Assembly: GCF_026914265.1 (NCBI RefSeq)
Contig: NC_069131.1
Coordinates: forward strand, 7,270,001-7,334,000
DNA length: 64,000 nucleotides
Direction of reading: 5' to 3'
DNA from: Mya arenaria
Taxonomy: Eukaryota; Mollusca; Bivalvia; Myida; Myidae
This document shows, piece after piece, positions 11,946 through 25,172 of this stretch; the first letter of the stretch is position 1; each line of letters starts with the position of its first letter. The notes under the pieces are model-generated. The model had not been told where the DNA came from. It searched no databases and worked only from the letters and a program-made list of their open reading frames with translations. The translations under genes were made by a program, and so were the position numbers.

Positions 11946-14082
11946 CGAGTTTGTGAGAAGGCTTTGTGTAAATGTACTGGGCAGGTGGCTCTTCTTTTGT
12001 ACAAATCATTAAAATAAATTTGACTTTAATTTGATGTTTTCATCAAAGCTTAATTTCATAAACGACACTTAAACAACAGCCCGCACGTTATTGTACTTAT
12101 AAATGGATTGTTTAGATATATACAGTCGATTGCCTTTATTACGACTAATATACAATCGATTGCCTTTATTACGACTATGGTCACATTTCTAAAATGGTTT
12201 GAGATTTCATTAAATGAGGAAAAAATAGAATACCTTATAAACGGGCTGGTTCGGGCGTAAATATCTATCTTTCATAACGAAAGGCATGTAATGTAACATC
12301 CATATTAAGGACCCCGGTCGCTATCTATATTCATGATTCTTAAGTATGCGATTGTTTTACAATTAATCATCCGTCTGTCTGTCTATCATACCGTCCGTCC
12401 GTCCGTCAGCCAGTCTGTCTGTTCTTGCCCTTGCCTACTTGTTATTTTACTGTCAGCCCACTTACTGGGTTATTACACGGAACTGTCGGTCTTTCATCGC
12501 AAGTTCTACTTGACTTTCACGCGGAACTTCCGATAAAGTGTCGCGGGTTTGCCAGATTAGTACACTGAACTTCCGACATAGCTAGCGAGTTCTGTCATAT
12601 CATTACACGGAGCTTTTGGTCTAGGAATTGAGGTCTGCTAGATAACTTAAACTTTCGATCTAATGGAATGAGTTCTACTAGCATAAAACCATGCACTACC
12701 GGCCTGATGTTGTGGTTGTCGCTCGATCATAACACTAAATATCCGGTCTCAAAATATCTTAGACATACCGCTTCAAACTACTTACAAAACAAAGCTTAAC
12801 TGTCTTATTCAAACCCAGAACTTACTGAAGTTGATAACGATTATCTTTTCGGTTATGTTGCTGCAAAAGCCGGTGAGAACAATGGGCATTATTATACCAT
12901 GACTGTACAGATTTATTCATATTGATGAATTCAGTGGTCAGAGAACTCGCTTCCCATCTAGGCGACCCGACGTATGTGAGTTAGGTTTGTTGAATCAAGT
13001 GGGTTTCCTCCGGGTATTCCGAATTCCCCCACCCCTCAAGACCACAATCTCGCGTAACAACTTGTCAACCATTGTTATGAATTTAGCGTTGTACATAATA
13101 ACTTGTTTCACAGTCGATGTACAATAAATAAGTTAAAACTACAAAATGGGTAAAGGAATATATATTCCGAACAGCTCTTATAACACGTGTGTCAAATGTG
13201 TTTCATGTTGTTCCCTTGTTTGAAGTTTTCTTGTTACGATTTGACTGAACTTAAACAGGATACGTTCATGAATGTTATCTTATTTCTCAGTAATTCCAAA
13301 ATATTAGGAATTTTCACATACTAGTAAGGACAATTTTTTTTTTGTTTGTTTAGGGTAACCTTCCCAAAATTTCTAGGTAGGGTAGGTAGGATTTTTTTTT
13401 ATTATTTTTTTTTTCAAAATATGTCGTAAGTTCAGAGTGTTTTCTTGCACATGGCAGTCTTTCCTACATTACTGTCATTGCCTGACTTTGTTTTATCATA
13501 TAAACAATAATTCTGATTAAAATCTGCATTTCTCTGCCCTTCGTAACTCTCTATTCGCTAACGAATATTTTTTTTTGCTCAGAAACGGAAAAAAAATAGT
13601 CAGGGTCGGCGCATTTTTATAGGTAGGGTTGGGTTACTCGAAACGGACATATTTTTTTAAGGCCTAATAGAAATATGACAAGTTCACTACTATATCCCTA
13701 ACAATTCATTAATGACACATGCAAGGATGTTCTCGAATCATGCTCGTGTCTATTGTTATTTGTAAAATCAAAACTGTTCGTCTTGTAGATGTCCATCGGA
13801 TGGGTTATAAGATAACACTAAAAGGTGATCATGTTTGACTGAACATGTACATATTGCTTAAGAGTTCACCCGTCGAGGCATGGAGACGGAACATATACAA
13901 CTTTCTTGAATCACCGGTAAGGCAGTAAGTTAGTTGGGGCGAAAATGCTCCGAGAAATTGCTTCGCATGTTCGACCTACTAGATGGTCCATTTTTGCTCG
14001 CATTTTATCCCCGCCATTTCGCCATATTTTATGTTGTCGCCCTTACTCTGCGAACAAACGAAAACACATGAACTGACAGATG
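11946..14082. other. Non-coding stretch with SINE-like and poly-T repeats
   Basis: About 12935-13110 is the reverse copy of the SINE-like repeat at 725-850 (TCCTCCGGGTATTCCG, AAGACCACAATCTCG). About 13330-13660 is T-rich with TAGGTAGGGTAGGTAGGA motifs, again repeat-like. A short GTCC/GTCT-rich patch lies at 12370-12420. No gene recognised. Confidence 0.4.
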
Positions 14083-15125
14083 TAATTCAGGCATGGGTAC
14101 GTGTACGTGTGGACGTCATCCAGGTATGGGTACGTGTTCGTGTGGATGTCATCCGAATATGGGTACGTGTTGATGTGGATGTCATCCGAATATGGGTGCG
14201 TGTTCATGTGGACGTCACTCAGGTATAAGTTCGTGTACGTGTGGTCGTCATGAAATTATTGGTACGTGTACGTGTGGACGTCATTCAGGTATGGGCACTT
14301 GTACGTGTGGACGTCATCCAGGCATAGGTATGTGTTCGTGTGTATGTATCAATGTATGGGTACGTGTACGTGTGGACGTCATCCAGGTATAGGCATGTGT
14401 TCGTGTGTATGTATCAATGTATGGGTACGTGTACGTGTGGACGTCATCCAGGTATGGGTACTTGTACGTGTGGACGTCATCCAGGCATAGGTATGTGTTC
14501 GTGTGTATGTATCAATGTATGGGTACGTGTACGTGTGGACGTCATCCAGGTATAGGTATGTGTTCGTGTGTATGTATCAATGTATGGGTACGTGTACGTG
14601 TGGACGTCATCCAGGTATGGGTACTTGTACGTGTGGACGTCATCCAGGTATGGGTACTTGTACGTGTGAACGTCATCCAGGTATAGGTATGTGTTCGGAC
14701 GTCATCCAGGTATAGGTATGTGTACGTGTGTATGTATCAAGGTATGGGTACATGTATGTGTGGACGTCATCCAGGTATAGGTTTGTGTTCGTGTGTATGA
14801 ATCAAGGTATGGGTACGTGTACGTGTGGACGTCATCCAAACATAGGTATGTGTACACGTGGAGGTCATGTAGGTATGGATACGTGTACGTGTGGACGTCA
14901 TACAAGTACGGCTACTAATATGTGAGGACGTCATTCAGGTACGTGTACGTGTACATGTGGACGTCATCCAGGTACTGGTACGTTTCCGTGTGGAAATCAT
15001 TCAGGCACGGGTTCGTGTACGTATTGACGTCATTAAGGTACGGTTACGTGTACAAGTAAACGTCATTCAGGTATGGACACGTGTACGTGTGGCCTTCGTG
15101 TTTTGTACGTCATCCAGGTATTGAT
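14083..15125. repeat. GT-rich minisatellite, 33-bp and 65-bp units (array 1)
   Basis: Monomers contain ACGTGTACGTGTGGACGTCA followed by TCCAGGTATGGGT (33 bp). In the middle they pair with a TATGTATCAATGTATGGGT-type monomer to give a 65-bp higher-order unit (for example starts at 14362 and 14427). The same array recurs at about 20650-21235. It flanks the segmental duplication. Confidence 0.95.
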
Positions 15126-15456
15126 ATATTGTACACGTTTATGTCAATTACGAGTTAAGTACATGGTACCTATTTCCTACGCAGCGAATATTAGAAATAA
15201 CAATACAGTATTTACATATTCTATCATCTCTTGGTATCCCGAAACACCGAGCAGTCTCAATTGAGTTTATGACTAGAACATCAATATCTCGCTTTTGATT
15301 TTCTCATACTATATAGTAAACTGATTCATAGGTATTTTTCTAGATTGAACTTGAATGAAAAATGTGTAAAAGGTGTCGAGGCGGAGTTAATCACGAAAAT
15401 TTCGCAACCAGTTCTGCCTTAAGCAATCAAGCAAACGTTATTTAAAAAGATTCATT

Positions 15457-15672
15457 TCAAACTTCTTGATTTAACCAACCAAATCCATAACCATAACGGA
15501 CTAGTAGGTTCTTGACAGAGGTACCAATGTTATCGCGTGTTGTTAACATTGAATACATATTTCTTGGAAAGAGTTCTTCAGATACATAGTAGTTTGCACC
15601 AGTATTAAGATGATCACTGCACAACGGAAACCTGCCGCATTGTCCTTTAATACGAAACATACTTACAAACAC
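15457..15672 (-). other. Conserved-looking 71-codon frame (copy A), probably non-coding
   Basis: An open frame with plausible composition is kept in both duplication copies (here and 21550-21765). The copies differ at four sites, three of which change the amino acid, so there is no sign of protein-level constraint. The frame starts at GTG rather than ATG, and no splice site of matching phase joins it to the mucin gene. Confidence 0.3.
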
Positions 15673-16061
15673 TCCAAAACTGAGTTAAGGCTTCACCGCA
15701 TAATCGAATAATGAATATACTCAGAATGGGAAATATTTCCAAAGTATCTCTTGTAATACTTAAGATCATAAGTAGACTTTCCTTGCTCATCAAGTTTTGT
15801 TTTTGAATTTTTATTTACACACTGGATTTACTCTTTCATGTCCTGTTTGAATGGGAAAGGGAGACAACTAATTTAGATATACGTTAAAACATATCGTACC
15901 GGCTACGCCCCCTCGACTTATGCTCATGTTGGACTACTTGACCCTCACCGATCCACGTAGGTTTGAATACATTAATACATGAACAAGCTTAATTTAAACC
16001 TCATATTTTAGCAACTATGGATGCAGGCACTATAACTTACCTGTTTTTTTTCTACACTTAA

Positions 16062-16419
16062 CGATGCACTATTACTCCCAAATAAGATTTACCATATTTA
16101 ATACATTTGTTTAAATTCACCAAAAAGGATAAATAAATGTCGAAAACAATGGTTATTATGAAGAATAATGTGTTAAATTTGAAAGAAAGATGCGGGAACG
16201 CGGTATTATGGGACAACAGTCGATCATACTAAATCTTTTAGCATTCACCAAACATTTGATATTTTGCGTTTTCCGCTATGAAATACACGGTTACAATCTT
16301 GTTATCGGTAATTATGTTTTTCCATAAATACATTATTAAGTGAGAAGTTGAAGGTATATCGCTCAAAATTGATATTTGTTATACATGTGTATGTATTCAT
16401 TTTGAATAAGAGTGTCACT
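16062..16419 (+). mobile_element. TTAA-type MITE, family 1, copy 2
   Basis: Bounded by TTAA at 16058-16061 and 16420-16423, with inverted ends CGATGCACTATTACTCCC and, on the other strand, AGTGACACTCTTATTC. It is duplicated with the segment (copy at 22164-22530), so the insertion predates the duplication. Confidence 0.8.
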
Positions 16420-16631
16420 TTAACAGAGCATAGCATCAATTTGTTTAATCCACATTTTTTTATTTTTATATTGTCCCATACTTGAGCATAATGAGTAAAA
16501 ATATAACAGCACAACGTAATAAGAAGCTCAAGTGTATGGTGCACACAAAAATATAAAATACAAAAGCCCACTGTAATGTAGAACTCGTACAGAATCTTAT
16601 CTAATAAGAAAGATTCATATTAATACATGAA

Positions 16632-16633
<2 letters not shown>

Positions 16634-16687
<54 letters not shown>

Positions 16688-16696
16688 ATTATTATA

Positions 16697-16773
<77 letters not shown>

Positions 16774-16832
16774 ATTATTATAATTATTATAATTATTATT
16801 ATTATTATTATTATTAAATTATTATAATTCTT

Positions 16833-16892
<60 letters not shown>
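16634..16892. repeat. (ATT)n microsatellite with TTC patch
   Basis: Roughly 260 bp of ATT/TTA triplets, interrupted by a (TTC)n patch at about 16830-16860. The equivalent in copy B (22743-22851) is less than half as long and lacks the TTC patch. Confidence 0.95.
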
Positions 16893-16894
<2 letters not shown>

Positions 16895-17754
16895 CTCTGT
16901 TAAGCACTCATTGTACCTGTGAACGAATATGAGTATTGCAAGTTAGACGTAAACAATTACCATTTATTATCAGTAATACGGTATAAGGTTCATTTTTACA
17001 TTATTGATCTCATTCGCCGCTGTAGATGTTTGTTTCTTGGGTATCTATTTCCAAAACCGTATAGGTAAGAACATTTCAGTTTGGTTCTGGTTTTGCAAAT
17101 TCACTAGTTATGAATGTAAGTATGTTATCTTTGGAAAATGAAACACCAAATACCATTAACCATAGGACAATTATGTCCACCGATCCGTGTAGCTGTCTGG
17201 TTTACAGATGCGGTTTGGATAAACTCACTTTCAGTCGGTTTTAGTTCAAGGCCGGTAACTCCAAAATGTACCAATTAGGAGAATTATGTTTTGCGTTTTG
17301 TCGGTCTGACCGTGTGGTATTAAACCTTGTGTGCAACTCGTTCAGTGTATGTAAACCTTATATTTGCCATATTTTGTACAAATTAAAAACTTGATTCCCT
17401 CGCAAAGAGGCGTTTTTAGTTTAATTTTACTCGGATAAAAGCAGTACCAAAAAATAATAACGTTTAGTATAAAATGATTTTGTTTCCATGGCCACTAACA
17501 CTTTTCAATAAAGCATTCGTGTAAATGTGAAGGTCATATCAATAATATTGTAAATACTGGGCAAAGCGAACGTTGTGTTTCATCTTTAATCCGTTCAAGG
17601 TACATGAATCTAAAGTCTCTTTTGCAAAATCAACCCAACGCATGTGAGAGCAGATGTCATTAAAATAGAAGGAATGGCGACCACACAGCTTGATTCTGAA
17701 ATGAAAATAAGAGTTATCAGGTTATATATGGGATTGAGGCCACAACTATGAAAT

Positions 17755-18060
17755 GCACAAGTCAATTGTTACCATGGACCCCCCCCCCCAAGGTCCGGAG
17801 AATTGCGGGGACTTTGACTTTCGGTCCAGCCAATCCCGGGTAAAATCTCCCCCCTGCGGGAACAAATTGCTAGTAAAATCCCCACCAGATTCCCCCGCAC
17901 CCCGGATACCTAGGTAAGGCCCGTTCCCCGCTTTTATCGGAGTGAAATCAAAACCACCGCATTCACTCGGCAATGCGAGGCCACCTGGAAGGTAAAAACA
18001 CGGCCCATTTCCCCCGCTATCCCCGGTATACCCCCGAACCCTGAGGGGGGGGTACAATTG
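17755..18060. repeat. G/C-run block bounded by C and G homopolymers
   Basis: A GC-rich island in AT-rich DNA: a C run at about 17780-17789, imperfect GGGGGA/TTTTAC-type repeats between, and a G run at about 18044-18051. A glycine-rich frame is open on the minus strand. The homopolymers differ in length from the duplicate at 23742-24026 and no start or splice context fits, so I treat it as repeat DNA. Confidence 0.5.
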
Positions 18061-18239
18061 ACTGGTGCATAAAGTGCTATCAGCAAGTAATGTCTGAAAT
18101 GTTTCGAATTGAAATGATCTTTATTGTATTCGATATTGTCCTTGTTTTGCATGAGCTTTTTTTAAAATGCCTAGCATTTAATGCAAGGAATTAACTATGA
18201 TACCCGAGGTTAAATATTTGCATTATAAAACTAAATAAA

Positions 18240-19050
18240 AATACACTACATTCTCATAAACGTTAAAACAACCAAATGCAGCTTGACAAGATCACTAGCA
18301 CGTTAAAGCAGCATAATGCAGCTTGGCAAGTTCAGTAGCATGTTTAAGCAGCCAAAGCCAGCGTAGACAAGTTTATTAGAATGTTAAAGCAGTCAAATAC
18401 AGCTTGGCAAGTTCAGTAGCATGTTTAAGCAGCCAAAGCCAACGTAGACAAGTTCATTATAATGTTTAAGCAGCAAAATGCTGCTTGGCAAGCTAATTAG
18501 CATCTTTAAGCAACCAAATGCTGCTTAGCAAGTTCATTCGCATGTTAAAGCAGCCAAAGCCAGCGTAAACAAGTTCAATAGCAGGATAAAGCAGCCAAAG
18601 CCAACATAAACAGGTAAATTAGCATGTTTAAGCAGCCAACTCCAGCGTAGATAAGTTCATTAGCATGTTAAGGCAACAAATTGCTGCTTGACAAGTTCAT
18701 TAGCATGTTAAAGCAACCAAAGTCAGCGTAGATAAGTTCATTAGTATTGTTAAGCAACCAAATGCTGCTTGACAAGTTCATTAGCCTGTTAAAGCAACCA
18801 AATGCAGCTTGACAAGTTCATTGGCATGTTAAAGCAGCCAAAGCCAATTTAGACAACTTCATTAGCATGTTTATCAAATAAAGCCAGCGTAGATTAGTTC
18901 ATTAGCATGTTGACGCTACCAAATGCTGCTTGACAAGTTCATTAGCATGTTAAAGCAATCAAAGCCAACTTAGACAATTTCATTAGCATGTTAAGCAACC
19001 AAATACAGCTTGACAAATTCACTAGCATGTTCAAGCAACCAAAGACCAGG
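18240..19050. repeat. Imperfect ~41-bp tandem repeat
   Basis: About 20 copies of a unit with TTAAAGCA, then CCAAA(TGC or GCC), then GACAAGTTCATTAGCATG. Two monomer types (AATGCTGCTTG and AAGCCAGCGTAG) alternate irregularly. It is duplicated with the segment at about 24222-25015. Confidence 0.9.
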
Positions 19051-19198
19051 AGTCTTCTTTGAGGTTTTAGCTTGTTTATGAGTACTCAAACTAAAGCATG
19101 TTTTGAATACTATAAGGTGATGTTCCATCAGAAACTAAATCCGTGAACAACCTCTGTGTCAGATTCCATTACCAACAGATAAAACAATAGCTACAAAC

Positions 19199-19276
19199 CT
19201 TCTGTTGTATTTGAATTTGTACTGGTAGTGGAACCGGAACTCGGACTGGTACTGGACACGGTACTGGCACTGGTTT
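19199..19276 (-). CDS. Duplicated short mucin exon (copy A)
   Basis: A 78-bp Ser/Thr-rich exon, phase 1 at both ends, with acceptor TATCGTTGCAG and donor G|GTTTGTAG. It is nearly identical to the exon at 25173-25250 and encodes about 25 residues dominated by Ser, Thr and Pro. Both splice sites are intact, so it could be included downstream of the main gene or belong to a second gene copy. The terminal exon of this transcript was not identified. Confidence 0.5.
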
Positions 19277-19482
19277 CTGCAACGATATAAACAAACATTA
19301 ATCATATTAAAACTGTTTATTACTTTCTATACAACAGTTTGTTTTATGTTAAACATTATGAAACCCCTATATGTATAGCCAAGGTTATTCCCAAATATAA
19401 ATTCATATTAAAATATCTCTAACTCTAGCAACCTCTGTGTCTTACTCCAATAAACCCCGGTAAACAAATACAATCTACAAAC

Positions 19483-20650
19483 CTGTTGTGTCATTGGAAC
19501 TTAGGATGGAAACTGATCTTGAAGTTGCAGGTGATGCGGTTGTATTTGAACTTGGAATGGAGCTGGAACTTATATTTGTACTTGAAGAAGTTGTAGGTGA
19601 ACTAAGACTGGAACTCGAACTAGTATTTGTACTTGAAGAAGATGCGGTTGTTGTTGAACTAAGACTGGAATTGGACCTTGTATTCGCACTTGTATTTGTA
19701 CTTGAAGAAGATGCGGTTGTAGTAAAACTAAGACTGGAATTGGAACTTGTATGTGTACTTGTATGTGTACTTGCAGGAGATGCGGTTGTAGTTGAACTTT
19801 GAATGGAACTAGCACTTGAATTTACAGTTGTATTTGTACTTGCAGGAGAGGCAGTTGTAGTTAAACTTGGACTTGGACTTGAACTTGAATTTGTACTTGT
19901 ATTTTCATTTGCTGGAGATTCAGTTGTAGTTGAACTTAGACTTGGACTAGAACTTGAATTTGTACTTGCAAGAGATGCGGTTGTAGTTGAACGTGGACTG
20001 GGACTAGAACTTGAAATTGTACATGTATTTGTACTTGATGGAGATGCAGTTGTAGTTGAACTGTAACTGGAACCGAAACTAAACGTTGTATTTGTACTTG
20101 ATGGAGATGCGGTTGTAGTTGAACTGGGACTGGAACCAGAACTTGAATTTACACTTGCATTTGTACTTGATGGAGATGCGGTTGTAGTTGAATTGGGACT
20201 GGAACTAGAACTTGAATTTGCACTTGCATTTGTACTTGTTGGAGATTCAGTTGTAGTTGAACTTAGACTTGGACTAGAACTTGAATTTGTACTTGCAAGA
20301 GATGCGGTTGTAGTTGAACGTGGACTGGGACTAGAACTTGAAATTGTACTTGTATTTGTACTTGATGGAGATGCAGTTGTAGTTGAACTGTAACTGGAAC
20401 CCGAACTTAACGTTGTATTTGTACTTGATGGAGATGCGGTTGTAGTTGAACTGGGACTGGAACTAGAACTTGAATTTGCACTTGCATTTGTACTTGTTGG
20501 AGATGCGGTTGTAGTTGAACTGGTACTGGAACTAGAACTTGAATTTGCACTTGTATTTGTACTTGCAGGAGATACGGTAGTACTTGAACTCTGACTGGAA
20601 CTTGTGTTTTTACTTGCAGGGGATACAGTTGAATTTGAATTGTAACTGGA
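19483..20650 (-). pseudogene. 5'-truncated copy of the long mucin exon (copy A)
   Basis: On the minus strand a Ser/Thr/Pro frame (SSSSPSSTTTASPSSTNT-type repeats) stays open to the donor G|GTTTGTAG at 19483, matching 25457-26067 of the intact exon with internal repeat-number differences. At its 5' side it runs directly into the GT-rich minisatellite at about 20650, with no acceptor and no 51-bp repeats. It is best read as an exon cut by the duplication breakpoint. The frame happens to stay open into the minisatellite, so read-through cannot be excluded. Confidence 0.6.
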
Positions 20651-21235
20651 ATTTGTATGTGTACGTGTGTATGTATCAAGGTATGGGTACGTGTACGTGT
20701 GGACGTCATCCAGGTATAGGTATGTGTACGTGTGTATGTATCAAGGTATGGGTACATGTACGTGTGGACGTCATCCAGGTATAGGTTTGTGTTCGTGTTT
20801 ATGTATCAAGGTATGGGTACGTGTACGTGTGGACGTCATCCAGGTATAGGTATGTGTACGTGTGTTTGTATCAATGTATGGGTACGTGTACGTGTGGCCG
20901 TCATCCAAACATGGGTATGTGTACACGTGGAGGTCATATAGGTATGGATACGTGTACGTGTGGACGTCATACAAGTACGGCTACTAATATGTGAGGACGT
21001 CATCCAGGTACGTGTACGTGTACATGTGGACGTCATCCAGGTACGTGTACGTGTACATGTGGACGTCATCCAGGTACGGGTACGTTTTCGTGTGGAAATC
21101 ATTCAGGCACGGGTTCGTGTACGTATTGACGTCATTAAGGTACGGTTACGTGTACAAGTAAACGTCATTCAGGTATGGACACGTGTACGTGTGGCCTTCG
21201 TGTTTTGTACGTCATCCAGGTATTGATATATTGTA
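20650..21235. repeat. GT-rich minisatellite (array 2)
   Basis: Shorter version of the 14083-15125 array with the same 33-bp monomers. It carries one extra ACGTGTACATGTGGACGTCA unit near 21030-21070 relative to array 1. Confidence 0.9.
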
Positions 21236-21549
21236 CACGTTTATGTCAATGACGAGTTAAGTACATGGTACCTATTTCCTACGCAGCGAATATTAGAAAT
21301 AACAATACAGTATTTACATATTCTATCATCTCTTGGTATCCCGAAACACCGAGCAGTCTCAATTGAGTTTATGACTAGAACATCAATATCTCGCTTTTGA
21401 TTTTCTCATACTATATAGTAAACTGATTCATAGGTATTTTTCTAGATTGAACTTGAATGAAAAATGTGTCGAGGCCGAGTTAATCACGAAAATTTCGCAA
21501 CCAGTTTTGCCTTAAGCAATCAAGCAAACGTTGTTTAAAAAGATTCATT

Positions 21550-21765
21550 TCAAACTTCTTGACTTAACCAACCAAATCCATAACCATAACGGACTAGTAG
21601 GTTCTTGACAGAGGTACCAATGTTATCGCGTGATGTTAACATTAAATACATATTTCTTGGAAAGAGTTCTTCAGATACATAGTAGTTTGCACCAGTATTA
21701 AGATGATCACTACACAACGGAAACCTGCCGCATTGTCCTTTAATACGAAACATACTTACAAACAC
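21550..21765 (-). other. 71-codon frame (copy B), probably non-coding
   Basis: Duplicate of 15457-15672. It differs at four sites, three of them non-synonymous, so there is no evidence of selection on a protein. Confidence 0.3.
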
Positions 21766-22163
21766 TCCATAAATTGAGTTAAGGCTTCACCGCATAATCG
21801 AATAATGAATATACTCAGAATGGGAAATATTTCCAAAGTATCTCTTGTAATACTTAAGATCATACGTAGAATTTCCTTGCTCATCAAGTTTTGTTTTTGA
21901 ATTAACGCCTTTTATTTACACACTGGATTTACTCTTTCATGTCCTGTTTGAATGGGAAAGGGAGACAACTAATTTAGATATACGTTAAAACATATCGTAC
22001 CGGCTACGTCCCCTCGACTTATGCTCATGTTGGACTACTTGACCCTCACCGATCCACGTAGGTTTGAATACATTAATACATGAACAAGCTTACCTTAAAC
22101 CTCATATTTTAGCAACTATGGATGCAGGCACTATAACTTACCTGTTTTTTTTTCTACACTTAA

Positions 22164-22530
22164 CGATGCACTATTACTCCCAAATAAGATTTACCATATT
22201 TAATACATTTGTTTCAATTCACCAAAAAGGATAAAATAAATGTCGAAAACAATGGTTATTATGAAGAATAATGTGTTAAATTTGAAAGAAAGATGCGGGA
22301 ACGCGGTATTTCTACCTTATGGGACAACAGTCGATCATAGTTAATCTTTTAGCATTCACCAAACATTTGATATTTTGCGTTTTCCGCTATGAAATACACG
22401 GTTACAATCTTGTTATCGGTAATTATGTTTTTCCATAAATACATTATTAAGTGAGAAGTTGAAGGTATATCGCTCAAAATTGATATTTGTTATACATGTG
22501 TATGTATTCATTTTGAATAAGAGTGTCACT
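22164..22530 (+). mobile_element. TTAA-type MITE, family 1, copy 3
   Basis: Flanked by TTAA at 22160-22163 and 22531-22534; the segmental duplicate of the element at 16062-16419. It contains a short extra TTCTACCTT block that also occurs as TTTCTACCATTTAAG in the 32.6-kb copy, so copy 2 has lost it. Confidence 0.8.
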
Positions 22531-22741
22531 TTAACAGAGCATAGCATCAATTTTTTTTATCCACATTTTTTATTTTTATATTGTCCCATACTTGAGCATA
22601 ATGAGTAAAAATATAACAGCACAACGTAATAAGAAGCCCAAGTATATGGTGCACACAAAAATATAAAATACAAAAGCCCACTGTAATGTAGAACTCGTAC
22701 AGAATCTTATCTAATAAGAAAGATTCATTTTAATACATGAA

Positions 22742-22742
<1 letters not shown>

Positions 22743-22783
<41 letters not shown>

Positions 22784-22793
22784 ATTATTATTA

Positions 22794-22851
<58 letters not shown>
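22743..22851. repeat. (ATT)n microsatellite
   Basis: About 110 bp of ATT triplets with two interruptions; the duplicate of 16634-16892. Confidence 0.95.
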
Positions 22852-23741
22852 ATATACTCTGTTAAGCACTCATTGTACCTGGGAACGAATATGAGTATTG
22901 CAAGTTAGACGTAAACAATTACCATTTATTATCAGTAATACGGTATAAGGTTCATTTTTACATTATTGATCTCATTCGCCGCTGTAGATGTTTGTTTCTT
23001 GGGTATCTATTTCCAAAACCGTATAGGTAAGAACATTTCAGTTTGGTTCTGGTTTTGCAAATTCACTAGTTATGAATGTAAGTATGTTATCTTTGGAAAA
23101 TGAAACACCAAATACCATTAACCATAGGACAATTATGTCCACCGATCCGTGTAGCTGTCTGGTTTACAGATGCGGTTTGGATAAACTCACTTTCAGTCGG
23201 TTTTAGTTCAAGGCCGGTAACTCCAAAATGTACCAATTAGGAGAATTATGTTTTGCGTTTTGTCGGTCTGACCGTGTGGTATTAAACCTTGTGTGCAACT
23301 CGTTCAGTATATGTAAACCTTATATTTGCCATATTTTGTACAAATTAAAAACTTGATTCCCTCGCAAAGAGGCGTTTTTAGTTTAATTTTACTCGGATAA
23401 AAGCAGTACCAAAAAATAATAACGTTTAGTATAAAAGGATTTTGTTTCCATGGCCACTAACACTTTTCAATAAAGCATTCGTGTAAATGTGAAGGTCATA
23501 TCAATAATATTGTAAATACTGGGCAAAGCGAAAGTTGTGTTTCATCTTTAATCCGTTCAAGGTACATGAATCTAAAGTCTCTTTTGCAAAATCAACCCAA
23601 CGCATGTGAGAGCAGATGTCATTAAAATAGAAGGAATGGCGACCACACAGCTTGATTCTGAAATGAAAATAAGAGTTATCAGGTTATATATGGGATTGAG
23701 GCCACAACTATGAAATGCACAAGTCAATTGTTACCATGGAC

Positions 23742-24026
23742 CCCCTCCCCCCCCCCAAGGTCCGGAGAATTGCGGGGACTTTGACTTTCGGTCCAGCCAA
23801 TCCCGGGTAAAATCTCCCCCCTGCGGGAACAAATTGCTAGTAAAATCCCCACCAGATTCCCCCGCACCCCGGATACCTAGGTAAGGCCCGTTCCCCGCTT
23901 TTATCGGAGTGAAATCAAAACCACTGCATTCACTCGGCAATGCGAGGCCACCTGGAAGGTAAAAACACGGCCCATTTCCCCCGCTATCCCCGGTATACCC
24001 CCGAACCCTGAGGGGGGGGGGGGGGT
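23742..24026. repeat. G/C-run block (copy B)
   Basis: Same block as 17755-18060. The C run at its left edge is broken by a T and the G run at its right edge (24012-24025) is about 14 long, longer than in copy A. The difference shows active slippage. Confidence 0.5.
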
Positions 24027-24221
24027 ACAATTGACTGGTGCATAAAGTGCTATCAGCAAGTAATGTCTGAAATGTTTCGAATTGAAATGATCTTTATTGT
24101 ATTCGATATTGTCCTTGTTTTGCATGAGCTTTTTTTTAAAATGCCTAGCATTTAATGCAAGGAATTAACTATGATACCCGAGGTTAAATATTTGCATAAT
24201 AAAACTAAATAAAAATACACT

Positions 24222-25015
24222 ACATTCTCATAAACGTTAAAACAACCAAATGCAGCTTGACAAGATCACTAGCACGTTAAAGCAGCATAATGCAGCTTGG
24301 CAAGTTCAGTAGCATGTTTAAGCAGCCAAAGCCAGCGTAGACAAGTTTATTAGAATGTTAAAGCAGTCAAATACAGCTTGGCAAGTTCAGTAGCATGTTT
24401 AAGCAGCCAAAGCCAGCGTAGACAAGTTCATTATAATGTTTAAGCAGCAAAATGCTGCTTGGCAAGCTAATTAGCATCTTTAAGCAACCAAATGCTGCTT
24501 AGCAAGTTCATTCGCATGTTAAAGCAGCCAAAGCCAGCGTAAACAAGTTCAATAGCAGGATAAAGCAGCCAAAGCCAACATAAACAGGTAAATTAGCATG
24601 TTTAAGCAGCCAACTCCAGCGTAGATAAGTTCATTAGCATGTTAAGGCAACAAATTGCTGCTTGACAAGTTCATTATCATGTTAAAGCAACCAAAGTCAG
24701 CGTAGATAAGTTCATTAGTATTGTTAAGCAACCAAATGCTGCTTGACAAGTTCATTAGCCTGTTAAAGCAACCAAATGCAGCTTGACAAGTTTATTGGCA
24801 TGTTAAAGCAGCCAAAGCCAATTTAGACAACTTCATTAGCATGTTTATCAAATAAAGCCAGCGTAGATTAGTTCATTAGCATGTTGACGCTACCAAATGC
24901 TGCTTGACAAGTTCATTAGCATGTTAAAGCAATCAAAGCCAACTTAGACAATTTCATTAGCATGTTAAGCAACCAAATACAGCTTGACAAATTCACTAGC
25001 ATGTTCAAGCAACCA
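24222..25015. repeat. Imperfect ~41-bp tandem repeat (copy B)
   Basis: Duplicate of 18240-19050 with the same monomer order and only scattered substitutions. Confidence 0.9.
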
Positions 25016-25172
25016 AAGACCAGGAGTCTTCTTTGAGGTTTTAGCTTGTTTATGAGTACTCAAACTAAAGCATGTTTTGAATACTATAAGGTGATGTTCC
25101 ATCAGAAACTAAATCCGTGAACAACCTCTGTGTCAGATTCCATTACCAACAGATAAAACAATAGCTACAAAC

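Larger units (their letters stand above)
14700..20650. repeat. Segmental duplication, copy A
   Basis: Matches 20700-26067 in the same orientation, at roughly 98-99% by eye over most of its length. The offset drifts from 6093 to about 5870 because of microsatellite and repeat-number differences. It contains, in order, the GT-rich minisatellite end, a family-1 MITE, an ATT microsatellite, a G/C-run block, a 41-bp tandem repeat, and the short plus part of the long mucin exon on the minus strand. Confidence 0.9.

Noticed and set aside
14192-14715. Cys-rich CTCGRHPG-type frames resembling metal-binding repeats
   Set aside because: The 33-bp minisatellite is a multiple of three and several frames stay open at once. 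The Cys pattern is a by-product of TGTACGTGTGG.
15457-15672. 71-codon frame considered as the mucin C-terminal exon
   Set aside because: No acceptor of matching phase (possible ones are the wrong phase for the phase-1 mucin exons), and three of four differences from the duplicate are non-synonymous.
17746-18057. Gly/Pro-rich 103-codon minus frame, with a 99-codon copy at 23731-24030
   Set aside because: Bounded by slippage-prone homopolymers that differ between copies; no start or splice context. Treated as a repeat block.
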